Source: Streptomyces asiaticus
GTDB lineage: Bacteria > Actinomycetota > Actinomycetes > Streptomycetales > Streptomycetaceae
Direction of reading: 5' to 3'
Assembly: GCF_018138715.1 (NCBI RefSeq)
Contig: NZ_JAGSHX010000006.1
Coordinates: 6,882,001 to 6,946,000, forward strand
DNA length: 64,000 bases
The position numbers were made by a program, and so were the translations under genes. The notes beneath the pieces were generated by a model. That model saw only the letters and a program-made list of their open reading frames with translations. It made no database searches and was not told the DNA's origin. Within the stretch, counting starts at the first letter, position 1, and each line of letters opens with the position of its first letter. Positions 39,119 through 47,491 of this stretch are shown piece by piece.

Positions 39119-40945
39119 TCAGGGGCGCACTCGTACCACCTGCGGGTCGTGGTCGCTGGACTGGTCCGAGAACTCGGCGTTGATGTGCACGATGTCGTAG
39201 TCGGCACGGCGCAGCGCGCGGCTGGTCAGGATGTGGTCCAGCACCTGCGAATTGCCGTTGTAGACATAGCCGTAGCGCTCGTCCTTCGGCAGCCGGGTCA
39301 CCAGGTCCGTCAGCACACCGCCCTTGGTGAGGTCGGCCAGCGCGGGCGAGAACTGGTAGTCGTTGAGGTCGCCCGCGACGACCACCGACGCCTTCGGATC
39401 GGCGTTCAGCAGCGCCTTGACGAAGGTGTTGACCGCCGTGGCCTGCCCGGTGCGCTGGGTCTCCGAGGAGCGGGCCGGGGGCTGGAAGCGGCTGTCCAGG
39501 CCCTGGTCGCCGCCCTTGGAGTTGAAGTGGTTCGCGACCACGAACACCGGGCGGCCCCGGAAGGAGAACTGCCCGGCCAGCGGCTTGCGGCTGGCCTTCC
39601 AGACGCCGTTCGCCGGGTCGATACGGCCGGGGGAGGCCGACAGCGTGGCCTTGCCGTCCTTCTGCTCGACCTGCACGGGGGTGGTGGAGTCGCCGCCGGG
39701 GATGTCGGTGAAGGAGACCCGCTCGGGGTTGTAGAGGAACGCCACGCGGATGTTGCCGCCCGGCTCGCCGCCGTCCTGGTCGTCCACCGGGTTGATCTGC
39801 CGCCACTCGTACGCGGGACCGCCCGCCGCCTTGATCGCGTCGGTGAGCTTCTTCAGCGTGGCGTCGGCGCCGACCACCGAGTCGTTCGTCGCGCCGTTGT
39901 CGTCCTGGACCTCCTCCAGGGCGACGATGTCCGGCGAGGCGAGGTGCTCCACGAGACCGGTGGCCAGCCGGTCGAACTTCGACTGGGCGGTCTTGGGGGA
40001 GAGGTTCTCCACGTTGTAGGTGGCGATGGAGAGTTCGTCCGCCTTCTGCTTGCGGGTGGTCTCCCGCTGCGGGCCGTGGTCGGCCAGTTCGCCCATCGCG
40101 GTGGCCGCGATCGTGTAGCCGCCGAAGTTGTCGTAGTCCATCGGCCCGGCCGTGGTGCCGGTCAGCGCGTCGCCGACGTCCGCCACGGGGAAGGGGTGCT
40201 GGGCGTAGGGCAGGAGCGAGACCACCCTCACCCGGCCCGCGTTCGGGTCGCGGTACGAGCTGTAGAGGGCGCCGCCGCGCGCGGTGCGCTGGTGGTGGGG
40301 CTCGGCGGTGACCCACAGCTCCTTGTAGGTGTTGGTCGCGCCGACCACGGGGGCGTTCTCGACCGAGACCCGCATGCCCTCCAGCGACTCGTAGCGGTCC
40401 AGGGCGTATGAGCGCGGCCGCAGCGCCAGCCCCTCGATGGAGTCGCCGCCGGCGTCCGGGGTGTAGCGGTCGGGGATCGTGGAGGGATTGAGCCGGTAGG
40501 CGGCGGGCAGCGCGTTGCCGGAGGACTGGACCGTCCAGGTCGCCTTGGAGAGCTCGGTGAGCGACTGCCCGCCGGCGTCCTTGCCGCCCGGGTAGTACTC
40601 GGACACCGTCCCGGAGACCAGCACCGAGTCGCCCACGGTGACCGAGGGCGTGGTCGATCCGGTGAAGACGAAGATCGCCTCGCTGGTGGCCGCGTCCTTG
40701 TCGGGCCGGGTGTCCTGGGTCCAGAAGCCGCGCGAGGAGCCGAAGGCGCGTATCGCCGTGACCGTGCCGGGCACGTCGCTCACCTGCTGCCCGGCGAGCG
40801 GGGATATCCGGGTGCTGCCCTGGATGTCATGGATGCGGACCTCGGCGGCGGAGGCCGACGAGGGCACCGCGAGCAGCCCGGCCGCGAGGGCGGAGGCGGC
40901 GACGGCGGTGAGGGCGACGGGTCCGCGCGGGGCGCGAAGGGACAT
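39119..40945 (-). CDS. Secreted endonuclease/exonuclease/phosphatase-family nuclease
   Basis: A 608-residue exported protein. A signal peptide occupies residues 1-34 (ALAAGLLAVPSSASAAE). The next part is an OB-fold-like region typical of extracellular ExeM/NucH-type nucleases (IHDIQGSTRISPLAGQ, QDTRPDKDAATSEAIFVF). The C-terminal catalytic domain has IATYNVENLSP, VALEEVQDDNG, FVVANHFNSKGG, VVVAGDLNDYQ and the final SDHDPQVVRV, matching the metal and catalytic residues of DNase I-like enzymes. Start ATG 40945 has ccggagg 8 bases upstream; the open frame beyond is chance. Probably scavenges nucleotides and phosphate outside the cell. Confidence 0.92.
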   Translation of the reverse strand: MSLRAPRGPVALTAVAASALAAGLLAVPSSASAAEVRIHDIQGSTRISPLAGQQVSDVPGTVTAIRAFGSSRGFWTQDTRPDKDAATSEAIFVFTGSTTPSVTVGDSVLVSGTVSEYYPGGKDAGGQSLTELSKATWTVQSSGNALPAAYRLNPSTIPDRYTPDAGGDSIEGLALRPRSYALDRYESLEGMRVSVENAPVVGATNTYKELWVTAEPHHQRTARGGALYSSYRDPNAGRVRVVSLLPYAQHPFPVADVGDALTGTTAGPMDYDNFGGYTIAATAMGELADHGPQRETTRKQKADELSIATYNVENLSPKTAQSKFDRLATGLVEHLASPDIVALEEVQDDNGATNDSVVGADATLKKLTDAIKAAGGPAYEWRQINPVDDQDGGEPGGNIRVAFLYNPERVSFTDIPGGDSTTPVQVEQKDGKATLSASPGRIDPANGVWKASRKPLAGQFSFRGRPVFVVANHFNSKGGDQGLDSRFQPPARSSETQRTGQATAVNTFVKALLNADPKASVVVAGDLNDYQFSPALADLTKGGVLTDLVTRLPKDERYGYVYNGNSQVLDHILTSRALRRADYDIVHINAEFSDQSSDHDPQVVRVRP

Positions 40946-40972
40946 GGTGATGGCCTCCGGAAAGGAGTGAAC

Positions 40973-41029
40973 GGCGAGGAATACGCCTCTACGCGCGTCA
41001 ATCTCTTTCCTCGCCACGGAAGTTGTCAA
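40973..41029 (-). promoter_or_regulatory. Candidate promoter and palindrome for the nuclease gene
   Basis: On the minus strand TTGACA (41029-41024), 17 bases, then AGAGAT (41006-41001) is a possible promoter with a good -35 and weak -10. Perfect 9-bp arms ggcgaggaa (40973-40981) and ttcctcgcc (41007-41015) flank the start region and could be an operator. The gap from 40946 to 41349 holds no gene. Confidence 0.4.
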
Positions 41030-41245
41030 GGGAAGACGGGTGGCCCGGGCATGGCGGGAGCGGGACGGAAACATGAACGAGGGCAGCGGGATGTGGTGCG
41101 GGAAGGGGCGCGGGACGGGGCGCAGACCACATCGGGACGAAAGTGCCGTCCCGTTCCGTCTACGCTGGGGTCCGGGCCGTATCCGCGCACCCGCGCCGGT
41201 ACACCCCGCATCGCCGTACCCCCATGGCTCCGCGGTCCCGTGGAC

Positions 41246-41322
41246 CCACAGCCCCACAGCCCCATAGCCGCACAGCCGCACAGCCCCGCATTCGCGCCCG
41301 CGACCTCCGCGCCCGCGACTTC
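41246..41322. repeat. Short tandem repeats upstream of the 505-residue hypothetical gene
   Basis: Five 8-bp units, ccacagcc-like, fill 41246-41285 (two exact ccacagcc, one ccatagcc, two gcacagcc). Two 15-bp units cgcgcccgcgacNtc follow at 41293-41307 and 41308-41322. Such slippage-prone tracts just upstream of a gene may vary between strains. Confidence 0.85.
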
Positions 41323-41349
41323 CGTGCCCTCGAGGAGTGACGTCCGCCC

Positions 41350-42867
41350 ATGCCAGAAGAGCGCCCCACCATGCCGCCCGTGTGGCTTCGCACCGACGCG
41401 GAACTCGCGCGGGACGCACTCGCCGCACCGCTGCTCGCCCGCGCGGTCCGGCTCGCCCGCTGGGCCGAGCAGGGGAAGCCGGTGGCGTCGGGCGGGGCGC
41501 TGCCGGAGGGCGAGCTGCGGGAGGCGACCGAGCTGCTGGAGCTCGCGGGGGACGAGGACGGGCCGCTGTACGCGGCGCAGGCGTGGCAGCTGGCGGTGGA
41601 CACCGGGCTGGTCGAGATCGAGGAGCCGGCGGGGGCGGACGGTGAGGGTGCCGGTGCCGGTGCTGGCGCGGACGGCGAGGCGAGGGCCGAGGACGAGTTC
41701 TCCGCCGTCGCGACCAGCGGCGAGGAGCTGCGGCTGATCACCGAGGGCGGTCCGCGCGACATCCTGGACATCTGGCTCGACGGCTTCGAGACGGTGCTGG
41801 CCGACGCCTCCGCCCCCGACCTGAGCGACATCGCCGCCCAGATCAGCGAGAGCGGTGAGCTCGACCTCGACGCGCTCGACTGGAACCCGGAGGAGGAGGC
41901 CGAGTTCCTCGACGGGGTGCTGGGCAACCTCTATCTGCTGACCGCCCTGGACGAGGAGGCCGCCACGGCCCCCGTACCGCTGCCCGCGCTGGCCGCCTCC
42001 ATGATCGTTCCCGAGGACATGGACGAGCCCACCGACGACATCCTCGAAGAGGTCTCCGAGGCGATGGTGCGGCTGGACGACCAGTTCCGGCTGCTCGCCC
42101 CGACCGGCCTCGTCGAGTACCAGCCGGTGGACGAGGCGCTGATCCAGGAGGTCGACGGCGAGGGCCGGATCCAGGAGCCCGAGACGGCCCAGGAGCTCGA
42201 GGACGAGGACGTCTCCCGCTACGGCATGGTGCGGCTCACCCCGCTCGGCGTCTACGCCGTACGGGCCCGGATGCTCGAGGCGGGCATCGACGCCCCGGCC
42301 GTCGGCGACCTTGCCGACCAGGGCGCCGACATCCTGCTGGACGCCCTCCCCGGCCACCCCGAGCCCGCCGCGCGGGCCGAGGCCGAGCAGTGGCTGGCCC
42401 GCCGTACGCCCGAGGAGGCCGCCCGCGAGCTGCTGGCCGCCGCTCGGGGGGACGACGAGGACGCGCCGCTGCGCCGCCTCACCTGCCAGCAGACGCTCTC
42501 GCTGGCCGGGACCGAGGCCGAGCCCGCCCTGCGCGAGGTGCTCGACGACCGCCACTTGGGCGGGCTGGCCCGGGTCTGGCTGGCCGAGCACGGGGTGGCG
42601 GGCGTGCCGGAGCCGTCGGAGGAGATGGTCTTCTGGCTCACCGTGGACACCCTCGCGGCCCAGCTCGCCTCCGAGGGCGACTCGGCGGAGCTGCGCGATC
42701 TGGTGCGGGGCCTGGTCGACCAGTCGGGGAGCTTCTTCGACTCGGCCTGGCGGGTGGACCACCCGGCGACGGCGGATGTGCTGGAGGCGATGGGTCGTCT
42801 GCACCCGGACAAGAAGGCCGCGAAGGAGGCCCGCAAGGCCGCCTTCAAGGCCCGTTCAAGGGCCTAA
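41350..42867 (+). CDS. Conserved Streptomyces protein of unknown function, acidic
   Basis: A 505-residue acidic protein with no domain I recognise. It has no signal peptide or membrane helix. It is rich in Glu/Asp/Ala/Leu, with an internal Gly/Ala/Glu linker (GADGEGAGAGAGADGEARAE, about 95-114). The C-terminal third looks like HEAT/ARM-type helical repeats (EPALREVLDDRHLGGLARVWLAEHG) and the tail is basic (KKAAKEARKAAFKARSRA). Start ATG 41350 has gaggag about 12 bases upstream; ATG 41371 is the alternative. Orthologues seem common in Streptomyces. Helical repeat structure suggests a scaffold, but that is inference. Confidence 0.8.
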   Translation: MPEERPTMPPVWLRTDAELARDALAAPLLARAVRLARWAEQGKPVASGGALPEGELREATELLELAGDEDGPLYAAQAWQLAVDTGLVEIEEPAGADGEGAGAGAGADGEARAEDEFSAVATSGEELRLITEGGPRDILDIWLDGFETVLADASAPDLSDIAAQISESGELDLDALDWNPEEEAEFLDGVLGNLYLLTALDEEAATAPVPLPALAASMIVPEDMDEPTDDILEEVSEAMVRLDDQFRLLAPTGLVEYQPVDEALIQEVDGEGRIQEPETAQELEDEDVSRYGMVRLTPLGVYAVRARMLEAGIDAPAVGDLADQGADILLDALPGHPEPAARAEAEQWLARRTPEEAARELLAAARGDDEDAPLRRLTCQQTLSLAGTEAEPALREVLDDRHLGGLARVWLAEHGVAGVPEPSEEMVFWLTVDTLAAQLASEGDSAELRDLVRGLVDQSGSFFDSAWRVDHPATADVLEAMGRLHPDKKAAKEARKAAFKARSRA

Positions 42868-42894
42868 CCGCGCCCCGGCTGGGGGTGACGCCTG

Positions 42895-43072
42895 CGGCGG
42901 GCTGCTCCCCTCCCCGCCCCTTCCCGATACCAGGGGCATTGCCCCTGGACCCCGGGGTCTGAGGCAGAGCCCTGCCGCGCGGCGGAGCCGCATACCGAAC
43001 TGGGGCTCTGCCCCGGGGTCTGGGGCAGAGCCCCAGTTTCGGGAAGGGGCGGGGAGGGGAAACAGCCCGCCG
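42895..43072. repeat. Compound inverted-repeat element, possible terminator
   Basis: Outer arms of about 32 bases (42895-42926 and 43040-43072; start cggcgggctg) match except for one small C/TT difference. Inside are two more hairpins: ccaggggc-att-gcccctgg (42930-42948) and a perfect 15-bp stem ctggggctctgcccc (43000-43014) with 43022-43036. The element begins 27 bases after the preceding stop codon. The gap continues to the PHO box with no gene. Confidence 0.85.
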
Positions 43073-43238
43073 GGTACGCCCGGGCGCGGGTGTGGGCGGG
43101 GCCCGGCCCCGTCTCGGGAGCGTGCCGTGAGGGGCGCGTTGTGTCCGGCGTCCGGGGAGTTGTGCGCGGCGTAGAGCCGTATCGCATGGCGCGCCGTATA
43201 TGGGATCGGCGGCCATTCGTCCGTTGATGTCGCGCGCC

Positions 43239-43256
43239 GTTCAACTGATGTTCGGC
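43239..43256 (+). promoter_or_regulatory. PHO box upstream of the phosphatase gene
   Basis: Two direct repeat units, GTTCAAC (43239-43245) and GTTCGGC (43250-43256), start exactly 11 bases apart, the arrangement of Streptomyces PhoP-binding PHO boxes (consensus GTTCACC). It lies 59 bases before the start codon, where activation would be expected. Confidence 0.65.
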
Positions 43257-43314
43257 CGGGGACGGGAACGTATGGCCGCAGTCGGAGGACACCATCCTGC
43301 GTTCGGGAGAAGAC

Positions 43315-44763
43315 ATGTCGCTCAGCCGAAGAGACTTCGCGCGGCGTTCCGCGTACACCGGGGCCGGGTTCGCCCTGGTCGGAAGCGCGGGGGTGCTCGC
43401 CACCGCACCCGGCGCGCTCGCCGCCGAGGCGACCGAGGAGGGCGTCGCGGGGGTCGAGGGCCACGGCGGCTCGTCGCTCGGCTACGGTCCGCTCATCGCG
43501 GACCCCAAGGGCATCCTGGCCCTCCCCAAGGGCTTCAGCTACAAGATCATCACCCGTACCGGTGAGACCAAGCTGGAGTCCGGCGAGTCCACCCCGTCCA
43601 ACCACGACGGCACCGCCACCTTCGAGGGCTCGCGTGGTGCGACGCTGCTGGTCAACAATCACGAGCTGGCCGGTCCCCGCAGCAAATGGCCGCACCCGGT
43701 GCCGCTGATCGAGGGGCTGGTCTACGACCCGGCGGCCTCCGGCGGCTGCACCGTCGTCGAGGTCGCCAAGCACGGCGACCACGTCACCGAGTGGGTCGGC
43801 ATCGCGGGCACCGCCACCAACTGCGCCGGTGGCCGCACCCCCTGGGGCACCTGGCTGACCTGCGAGGAGACCGAGGACAAGGCCGGCCAGAACGGCATGA
43901 CCAAGGACCACGGCTACGTCTTCGAGGTCGACCCGCACGACCGCAAGGCCAACCGCGACCCGAAGCCGATCAAGGCCCTGGGCCGGTACGCCCACGAGGC
44001 CGTCGTCGTGGACCCCAAGCGCGGCCATCTCTACCTCACCGAGGACGCCTCCGGACCGAACGGCCTCCTCTACCGCTGGGTCCCGCCGCACGGCTTCGAG
44101 CACGGCCGCGGCAAGCTCGGCACGCTCAAGGACGACGCGGGCGTGCTCCAGGCGCCCAAGTGCTACGACTCGGGCGGCAACTTCGTGGACGACCTGTCCC
44201 GCGCCACCAAGACCGGCACGGTCTACGGCGTGGACTGGGTTGCGGTGCCGGACCGCGACGCGAAGTCCGTGTCGGTGCGCAAGCAGTTCAAGGACGGCGA
44301 GATCACCCGGGCCCGCAAGCTGGAGGGCATGTGGTGGGCGGACGGCGGCGCGTACATCGTCTCCTCGTTCGCCCGTGCGGAGAGCCCGGTCCAGCACGAC
44401 GGCCAGGTCTGGTTCTACGATCCCAAGCGCCGCACCCTCACCCTCAAGGTGTTGCTGGGCGTCAACCCCGACCCGGCGAAGGACGGCGCCTTCGACGGCC
44501 CGGACAACATCACGGTGTCGCCGTACGGCGGTCTGGTGATCGCCGAGGACGGCGAGGGCATCCAGCACCTCTTCGGCGCCACCGAGGACGGCCGGACGTA
44601 CCCGATCGCGCGCAACGACCTGAACATCGGCAGTGCGGAGGAGCCGGAGTTCAGCGAGTTCACCGGTGTGGTCTTCTCGCCCGACGGCTCGACGCTGTAC
44701 GCCAACATCCAGGTGCCGGGCATCATGCTCGCGATCACCGGCCCCTGGCGCCGCCAGCGCTGA
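43315..44763 (+). CDS. PhoX-type phosphatase (DUF839), Tat-secreted
   Basis: A 482-residue secreted enzyme. A Tat signal SRRDFARRS with hydrophobic core ends at about residue 36 (PGALAAE). The mature part is a beta-propeller: HDGTATFEGS, LLVNNHELAGP, TPWGTWLTCEE (conserved iron/calcium-site cysteine and glutamate), GRYAHEAVVVDP and NITVSPYGGLVIAEDG are PhoX family motifs. PhoX enzymes are Ca/Fe-dependent alkaline phosphatases with broad substrate range. The PHO box upstream supports induction under phosphate limitation. Could also be a phytase-like relative. Confidence 0.9.
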   Translation: MSLSRRDFARRSAYTGAGFALVGSAGVLATAPGALAAEATEEGVAGVEGHGGSSLGYGPLIADPKGILALPKGFSYKIITRTGETKLESGESTPSNHDGTATFEGSRGATLLVNNHELAGPRSKWPHPVPLIEGLVYDPAASGGCTVVEVAKHGDHVTEWVGIAGTATNCAGGRTPWGTWLTCEETEDKAGQNGMTKDHGYVFEVDPHDRKANRDPKPIKALGRYAHEAVVVDPKRGHLYLTEDASGPNGLLYRWVPPHGFEHGRGKLGTLKDDAGVLQAPKCYDSGGNFVDDLSRATKTGTVYGVDWVAVPDRDAKSVSVRKQFKDGEITRARKLEGMWWADGGAYIVSSFARAESPVQHDGQVWFYDPKRRTLTLKVLLGVNPDPAKDGAFDGPDNITVSPYGGLVIAEDGEGIQHLFGATEDGRTYPIARNDLNIGSAEEPEFSEFTGVVFSPDGSTLYANIQVPGIMLAITGPWRRQR

Positions 44764-44808
44764 GGCCCATGGCCCGGGGGAATCCTCCCGGCCGGGGCAT
44801 GCGTTGAC

Positions 44809-45873
44809 GTGAGCGTGACCTCACGCCTGCGCACCACCCCCTTCTCCATCCTGGACCGCTCCCGCACCCGCCAGGGGCGGGAGCGGTCGCAGGCGCTGCG
44901 CGACACCGTACGGTTCGCGCAGCAGGCCGAGGCGCTCGGCTACCACCGCTTCTGGGTCTCCGAGCACCACAGCGTGCCCGGCGTGGCCGGTTCGGCGCCC
45001 ACGGTGCTGGCGTCCGCCGTCGCGGCGGCGACGGTCCGCATCCGTGTGGGCACGGGCGGCGTGATGCTGCCGAACCACCGCCCGCTGGTCGTGGCGGAGC
45101 AGTTCGGGGTGCTCGAATCCCTCTTCCCGGGCCGGATCGACATGGGCCTGGGCCGCTCCGTCGGCTTCACCGACGGCATCCGCCGCGCCCTGGGCGCCGA
45201 GAAGGACGCCGCGCGGGACTTCGGCGATCAACTGGACGAGCTGCTCGGCTGGTTCACCGGTGAGCAGAACGCCCACCCCCAGGTCCACGCCCACCCGGCG
45301 GAGGGGCTGCGGCTGCCCGTCTTCGTCCTGGCCACCGGCGCCGGTGCGGACCTGGCGGCGCGGGCCGGACTGTCCCTGGTGATCGGCGATCTGCGGGGCC
45401 GGGACGAGATGCTGCGCGCGATCGACCGCTACCGCGCGGGCTTCCGCCCCTCGGCGTGGTCCTCCGCCCCGTACGTCGTCGTCTCGGGCAATGTCGCGGT
45501 CGCCGACACCACCGAGGAGGCCCGCCGACTGCTGCTCCCCGAGGCGTGGTCGATGGCCCACTCCCGCACCCATGGCGTCTTCCCGCCCCTGGTCCCCGCC
45601 TCGGAGATCGAGACCCGGGAGATGACCGAGAGGGAGCGCGGCTTCTACGAGCGCGGCCTGCGCGGCCAGCTGTACGGCACGGAGGACGAGGTCGCCGCCG
45701 CGCTCGAGGAGCTGATCGAGCGCAGCGACGCCGACGAGGTGCTGGTCACGACGAGCACCTACGACCGCGAGGCCCTCCTGGACTCCTACCGCCGCCTGTC
45801 GCGCGTGGCGGGACTGTCGGGCGACTCCGGCCCGGTCATCCGCGGTGCCGCGGGAGCGTCCGCGCCGCGCTGA
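44809..45873 (+). CDS. Luciferase-like flavin monooxygenase (MsnO8-type LLM oxidoreductase)
   Basis: A 354-residue TIM-barrel flavin enzyme. Family motifs: FSILDRSRTRQG, FWVSEHHSVPG (His/His in the active site), VGTGGVMLPNHRPLVVAEQF and FPGRIDMGLGRS. It belongs to the single-chain luciferase-like group that uses FMNH2 or F420; which cofactor cannot be told. Starts at GTG 44809, 45 bases after the phosphatase stop; GTG 44815 is an alternative. No partner reductase nearby. Terminal 20 residues are Ala/Gly-rich. Confidence 0.88.
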   Translation: MSVTSRLRTTPFSILDRSRTRQGRERSQALRDTVRFAQQAEALGYHRFWVSEHHSVPGVAGSAPTVLASAVAAATVRIRVGTGGVMLPNHRPLVVAEQFGVLESLFPGRIDMGLGRSVGFTDGIRRALGAEKDAARDFGDQLDELLGWFTGEQNAHPQVHAHPAEGLRLPVFVLATGAGADLAARAGLSLVIGDLRGRDEMLRAIDRYRAGFRPSAWSSAPYVVVSGNVAVADTTEEARRLLLPEAWSMAHSRTHGVFPPLVPASEIETREMTERERGFYERGLRGQLYGTEDEVAAALEELIERSDADEVLVTTSTYDREALLDSYRRLSRVAGLSGDSGPVIRGAAGASAPR

Positions 45874-45915
45874 CAGCCCTGACAGGTGAGCCCTGACATA
45901 TGGCGGCGGGTTGGC

Positions 45916-47148
45916 TCACAGGGCCTTGCCGGCGGGCTTGGCCATGCCTCGGACGGTGCGCGAGTCCACGTACTCGCCCATCGCGGTCATCTCCCACTCA
46001 CCCGAGAACTGCTTGATCAGCTTGGCCATCATCACGCCCGTGCGCGGCTCGGCGTGGGTGAGGTCGAAGCGGACCAGCTCCTCGCCGGACTGGGCGTCGA
46101 GGAGGCGGCAGTACGCCTTGGCCACATCGGTGAACTTCTGGCCGGAGAAGGAGTTGACCGTGAAGACCAGGCCGGTGACCTCGGGCGGGAGGCCGCCGAG
46201 GTGGACGGTGATGGACTCGTCGTCGCCTCCGCCCTCTCCGGTGAGGTTGTCGCCGGAGTGCTGGATGGCGCCGTTGAGGATGGCCAGCTTGCCGAAGAAG
46301 CAGGCGTCGATCTTCTTACGGTCGACACCGAAGGCGATCACGGACGCGTCCAGGTCGATGTCCTTGCCGCGGAAGGCGGGCTCCCAGCCCAGGCCCATCT
46401 TCACCGAGCTGAGCAGCGGACGGCCGCCCTTGACCAGGGACACCGTCTGGTTCTTCTGGAGGCTGACCCGGCCCTTGTCCAGGTTGATCTTCCCGGTGGC
46501 CGGGGCCGCCGCGGCGGGCGGGGCGGCCGGGGGAGCGGACGGCGCGGCGGTCGGCATGGGCGGCGGGGGCTGGAAACCGGCGGGCGGGCCGCTCGGCGGG
46601 GGCGGCGTCTGAGCGGTGGGGGTGGTGGGGGCGGCCGGGGCGGCGGGCTCCTCGACCGTCACGCCGAAGTCGGTGGCGATGCCCGCCAGACCGTTGGCGT
46701 ACCCCTGCCCGACCGCGCGCACCTTCCACGCCCCGTTGCGCCGGTACACCTCCACGACCACCAGCGCGGTCTCGTTGCCCAGCCGCGGCGGGGTGAACGT
46801 GGCGATCACCGCGCCGTCGTCGGCGCCGCGCACGGTGGCGGTCGGCTCGGTGCCCGCGAACGTCGCCCCGGGCGCGTCCAGGCTCGCGGTCACCACGATC
46901 TTCTCGATGTCGGCGGGGACGGCGGCGGTGTCCACCGTGATGGCGTCGCCCGCGCCCGCCGTCCCGGCGCGGTGGGTCACACCCGGTCCGGTGGGCTGGT
47001 TGTAGAAGACGAAGTCGTCGTCGGAACGCACTTTGCCGTTGGCGGTGAGCAGCAGGCCCGATACGTCGAGCCGCACCGGGGCGGTGACGTCAACCGCCAC
47101 GCGCGCGACGGAGAGGGGGAGGTTCGAGCCGGGTGTCATAGCGGTCAT
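45916..47148 (-). CDS. Double TerD-domain protein (tellurium-resistance/stress family)
   Basis: A 410-residue cytoplasmic protein with two TerD domains. The first, residues about 5-165, has VDVTAPVRLDVSGLLL, DDDFVFYNQPTGPG and VVVEVYRRNGAWKVRAVGQGYANGL (in pieces). A Pro/Ala-rich linker of about 60 residues (PPPPSGPPAGFQPPPPMP) follows. The second domain, about 225-405, has KINLDKGRVSLQK, KMGLGWEPA, DDESITVHLGGL and a shorter Ca-binding region. TerD proteins bind calcium and associate with membranes in stress responses and, in Streptomyces, with development. Start ATG 47148; ATG 47139 is also possible. No other ter gene is seen here. Confidence 0.9.
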   Translation of the reverse strand: MTAMTPGSNLPLSVARVAVDVTAPVRLDVSGLLLTANGKVRSDDDFVFYNQPTGPGVTHRAGTAGAGDAITVDTAAVPADIEKIVVTASLDAPGATFAGTEPTATVRGADDGAVIATFTPPRLGNETALVVVEVYRRNGAWKVRAVGQGYANGLAGIATDFGVTVEEPAAPAAPTTPTAQTPPPPSGPPAGFQPPPPMPTAAPSAPPAAPPAAAAPATGKINLDKGRVSLQKNQTVSLVKGGRPLLSSVKMGLGWEPAFRGKDIDLDASVIAFGVDRKKIDACFFGKLAILNGAIQHSGDNLTGEGGGDDESITVHLGGLPPEVTGLVFTVNSFSGQKFTDVAKAYCRLLDAQSGEELVRFDLTHAEPRTGVMMAKLIKQFSGEWEMTAMGEYVDSRTVRGMAKPAGKAL

Positions 47149-47207
47149 GCCCGGGGTAACGAACGTCCCCGCTTTACGGTTCCTTGACCTGAGGAGTGGC
47201 TTCTCCC

Positions 47208-47385
47208 ATGACCTGCCCCGCCGCGGACGGCCCGCTTCCGCCTCGCCGACCGCTGGACCGGGCTGCTGCGCCCGGCCGCCCACCTCCGCCGGGCCGGGGC
47301 GGCCGATCCGGTCGTCGGCCGGCTCGGCGGACTGCCCCGGCTGCCCGAGGGCACGGACTGGCCGGTTCGAGAAAGCCCTGTTCAC
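47208..47385 (+). pseudogene. N-terminal remnant of a DUF1963-like gene
   Basis: After a good ribosome site (gaggag) an ATG at 47208 opens a short frame, but only a frame one base over, from 47236, reads like protein: FRLADRWTGLLRPAAHL then GRLGGLPRLPEGTDWPV. The last stretch resembles the N-terminus of DUF1963 (YwqG-like) proteins as I recall them. The match stops abruptly at DWPV and the remaining 200 residues of such a protein are absent. So this appears to be a frameshifted and truncated relic, divergent from the TerD gene. Assignment from memory of the family, not a search. Confidence 0.5.
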
Positions 47386-47399
47386 CTGGCAGTGCTGCT

Positions 47400-47489
47400 G
47401 ACGGCATTTGCCGTCGCGGCAAACCCCGTTGGGGGTTCCTCGCGCACAGGTCGATTCTGCGCTCTGACCCCGTCAGAGAGGCGCCTCTC
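47400..47489. promoter_or_regulatory. Cluster of overlapping palindromes in the epimerase leader
   Basis: Four palindromes crowd 92 bases before the start codon: gacggca-tt-tgccgtc (47400-47415); tttgccg-tcg-cggcaaa (47407-47423), which overlaps it; ctctgac-ccc-gtcagag (47462-47478); and the perfect palindrome gagaggcgcctctc (47476-47489). The last covers the Shine-Dalgarno region and shares three bases with the one before it, so the two hairpins exclude each other. Confidence 0.55.
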
Positions 47490-47491
47490 CC

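Noticed and set aside
40960..40975. Possible PHO box (GTTCACT on the minus strand) before the nuclease gene
   Set aside because: Only one unit matches; no second unit occurs 11 bases away.
41246..41285. Five 8-bp units as a CRISPR array
   Set aside because: Units are contiguous with no spacers and too short; a plain tandem repeat.
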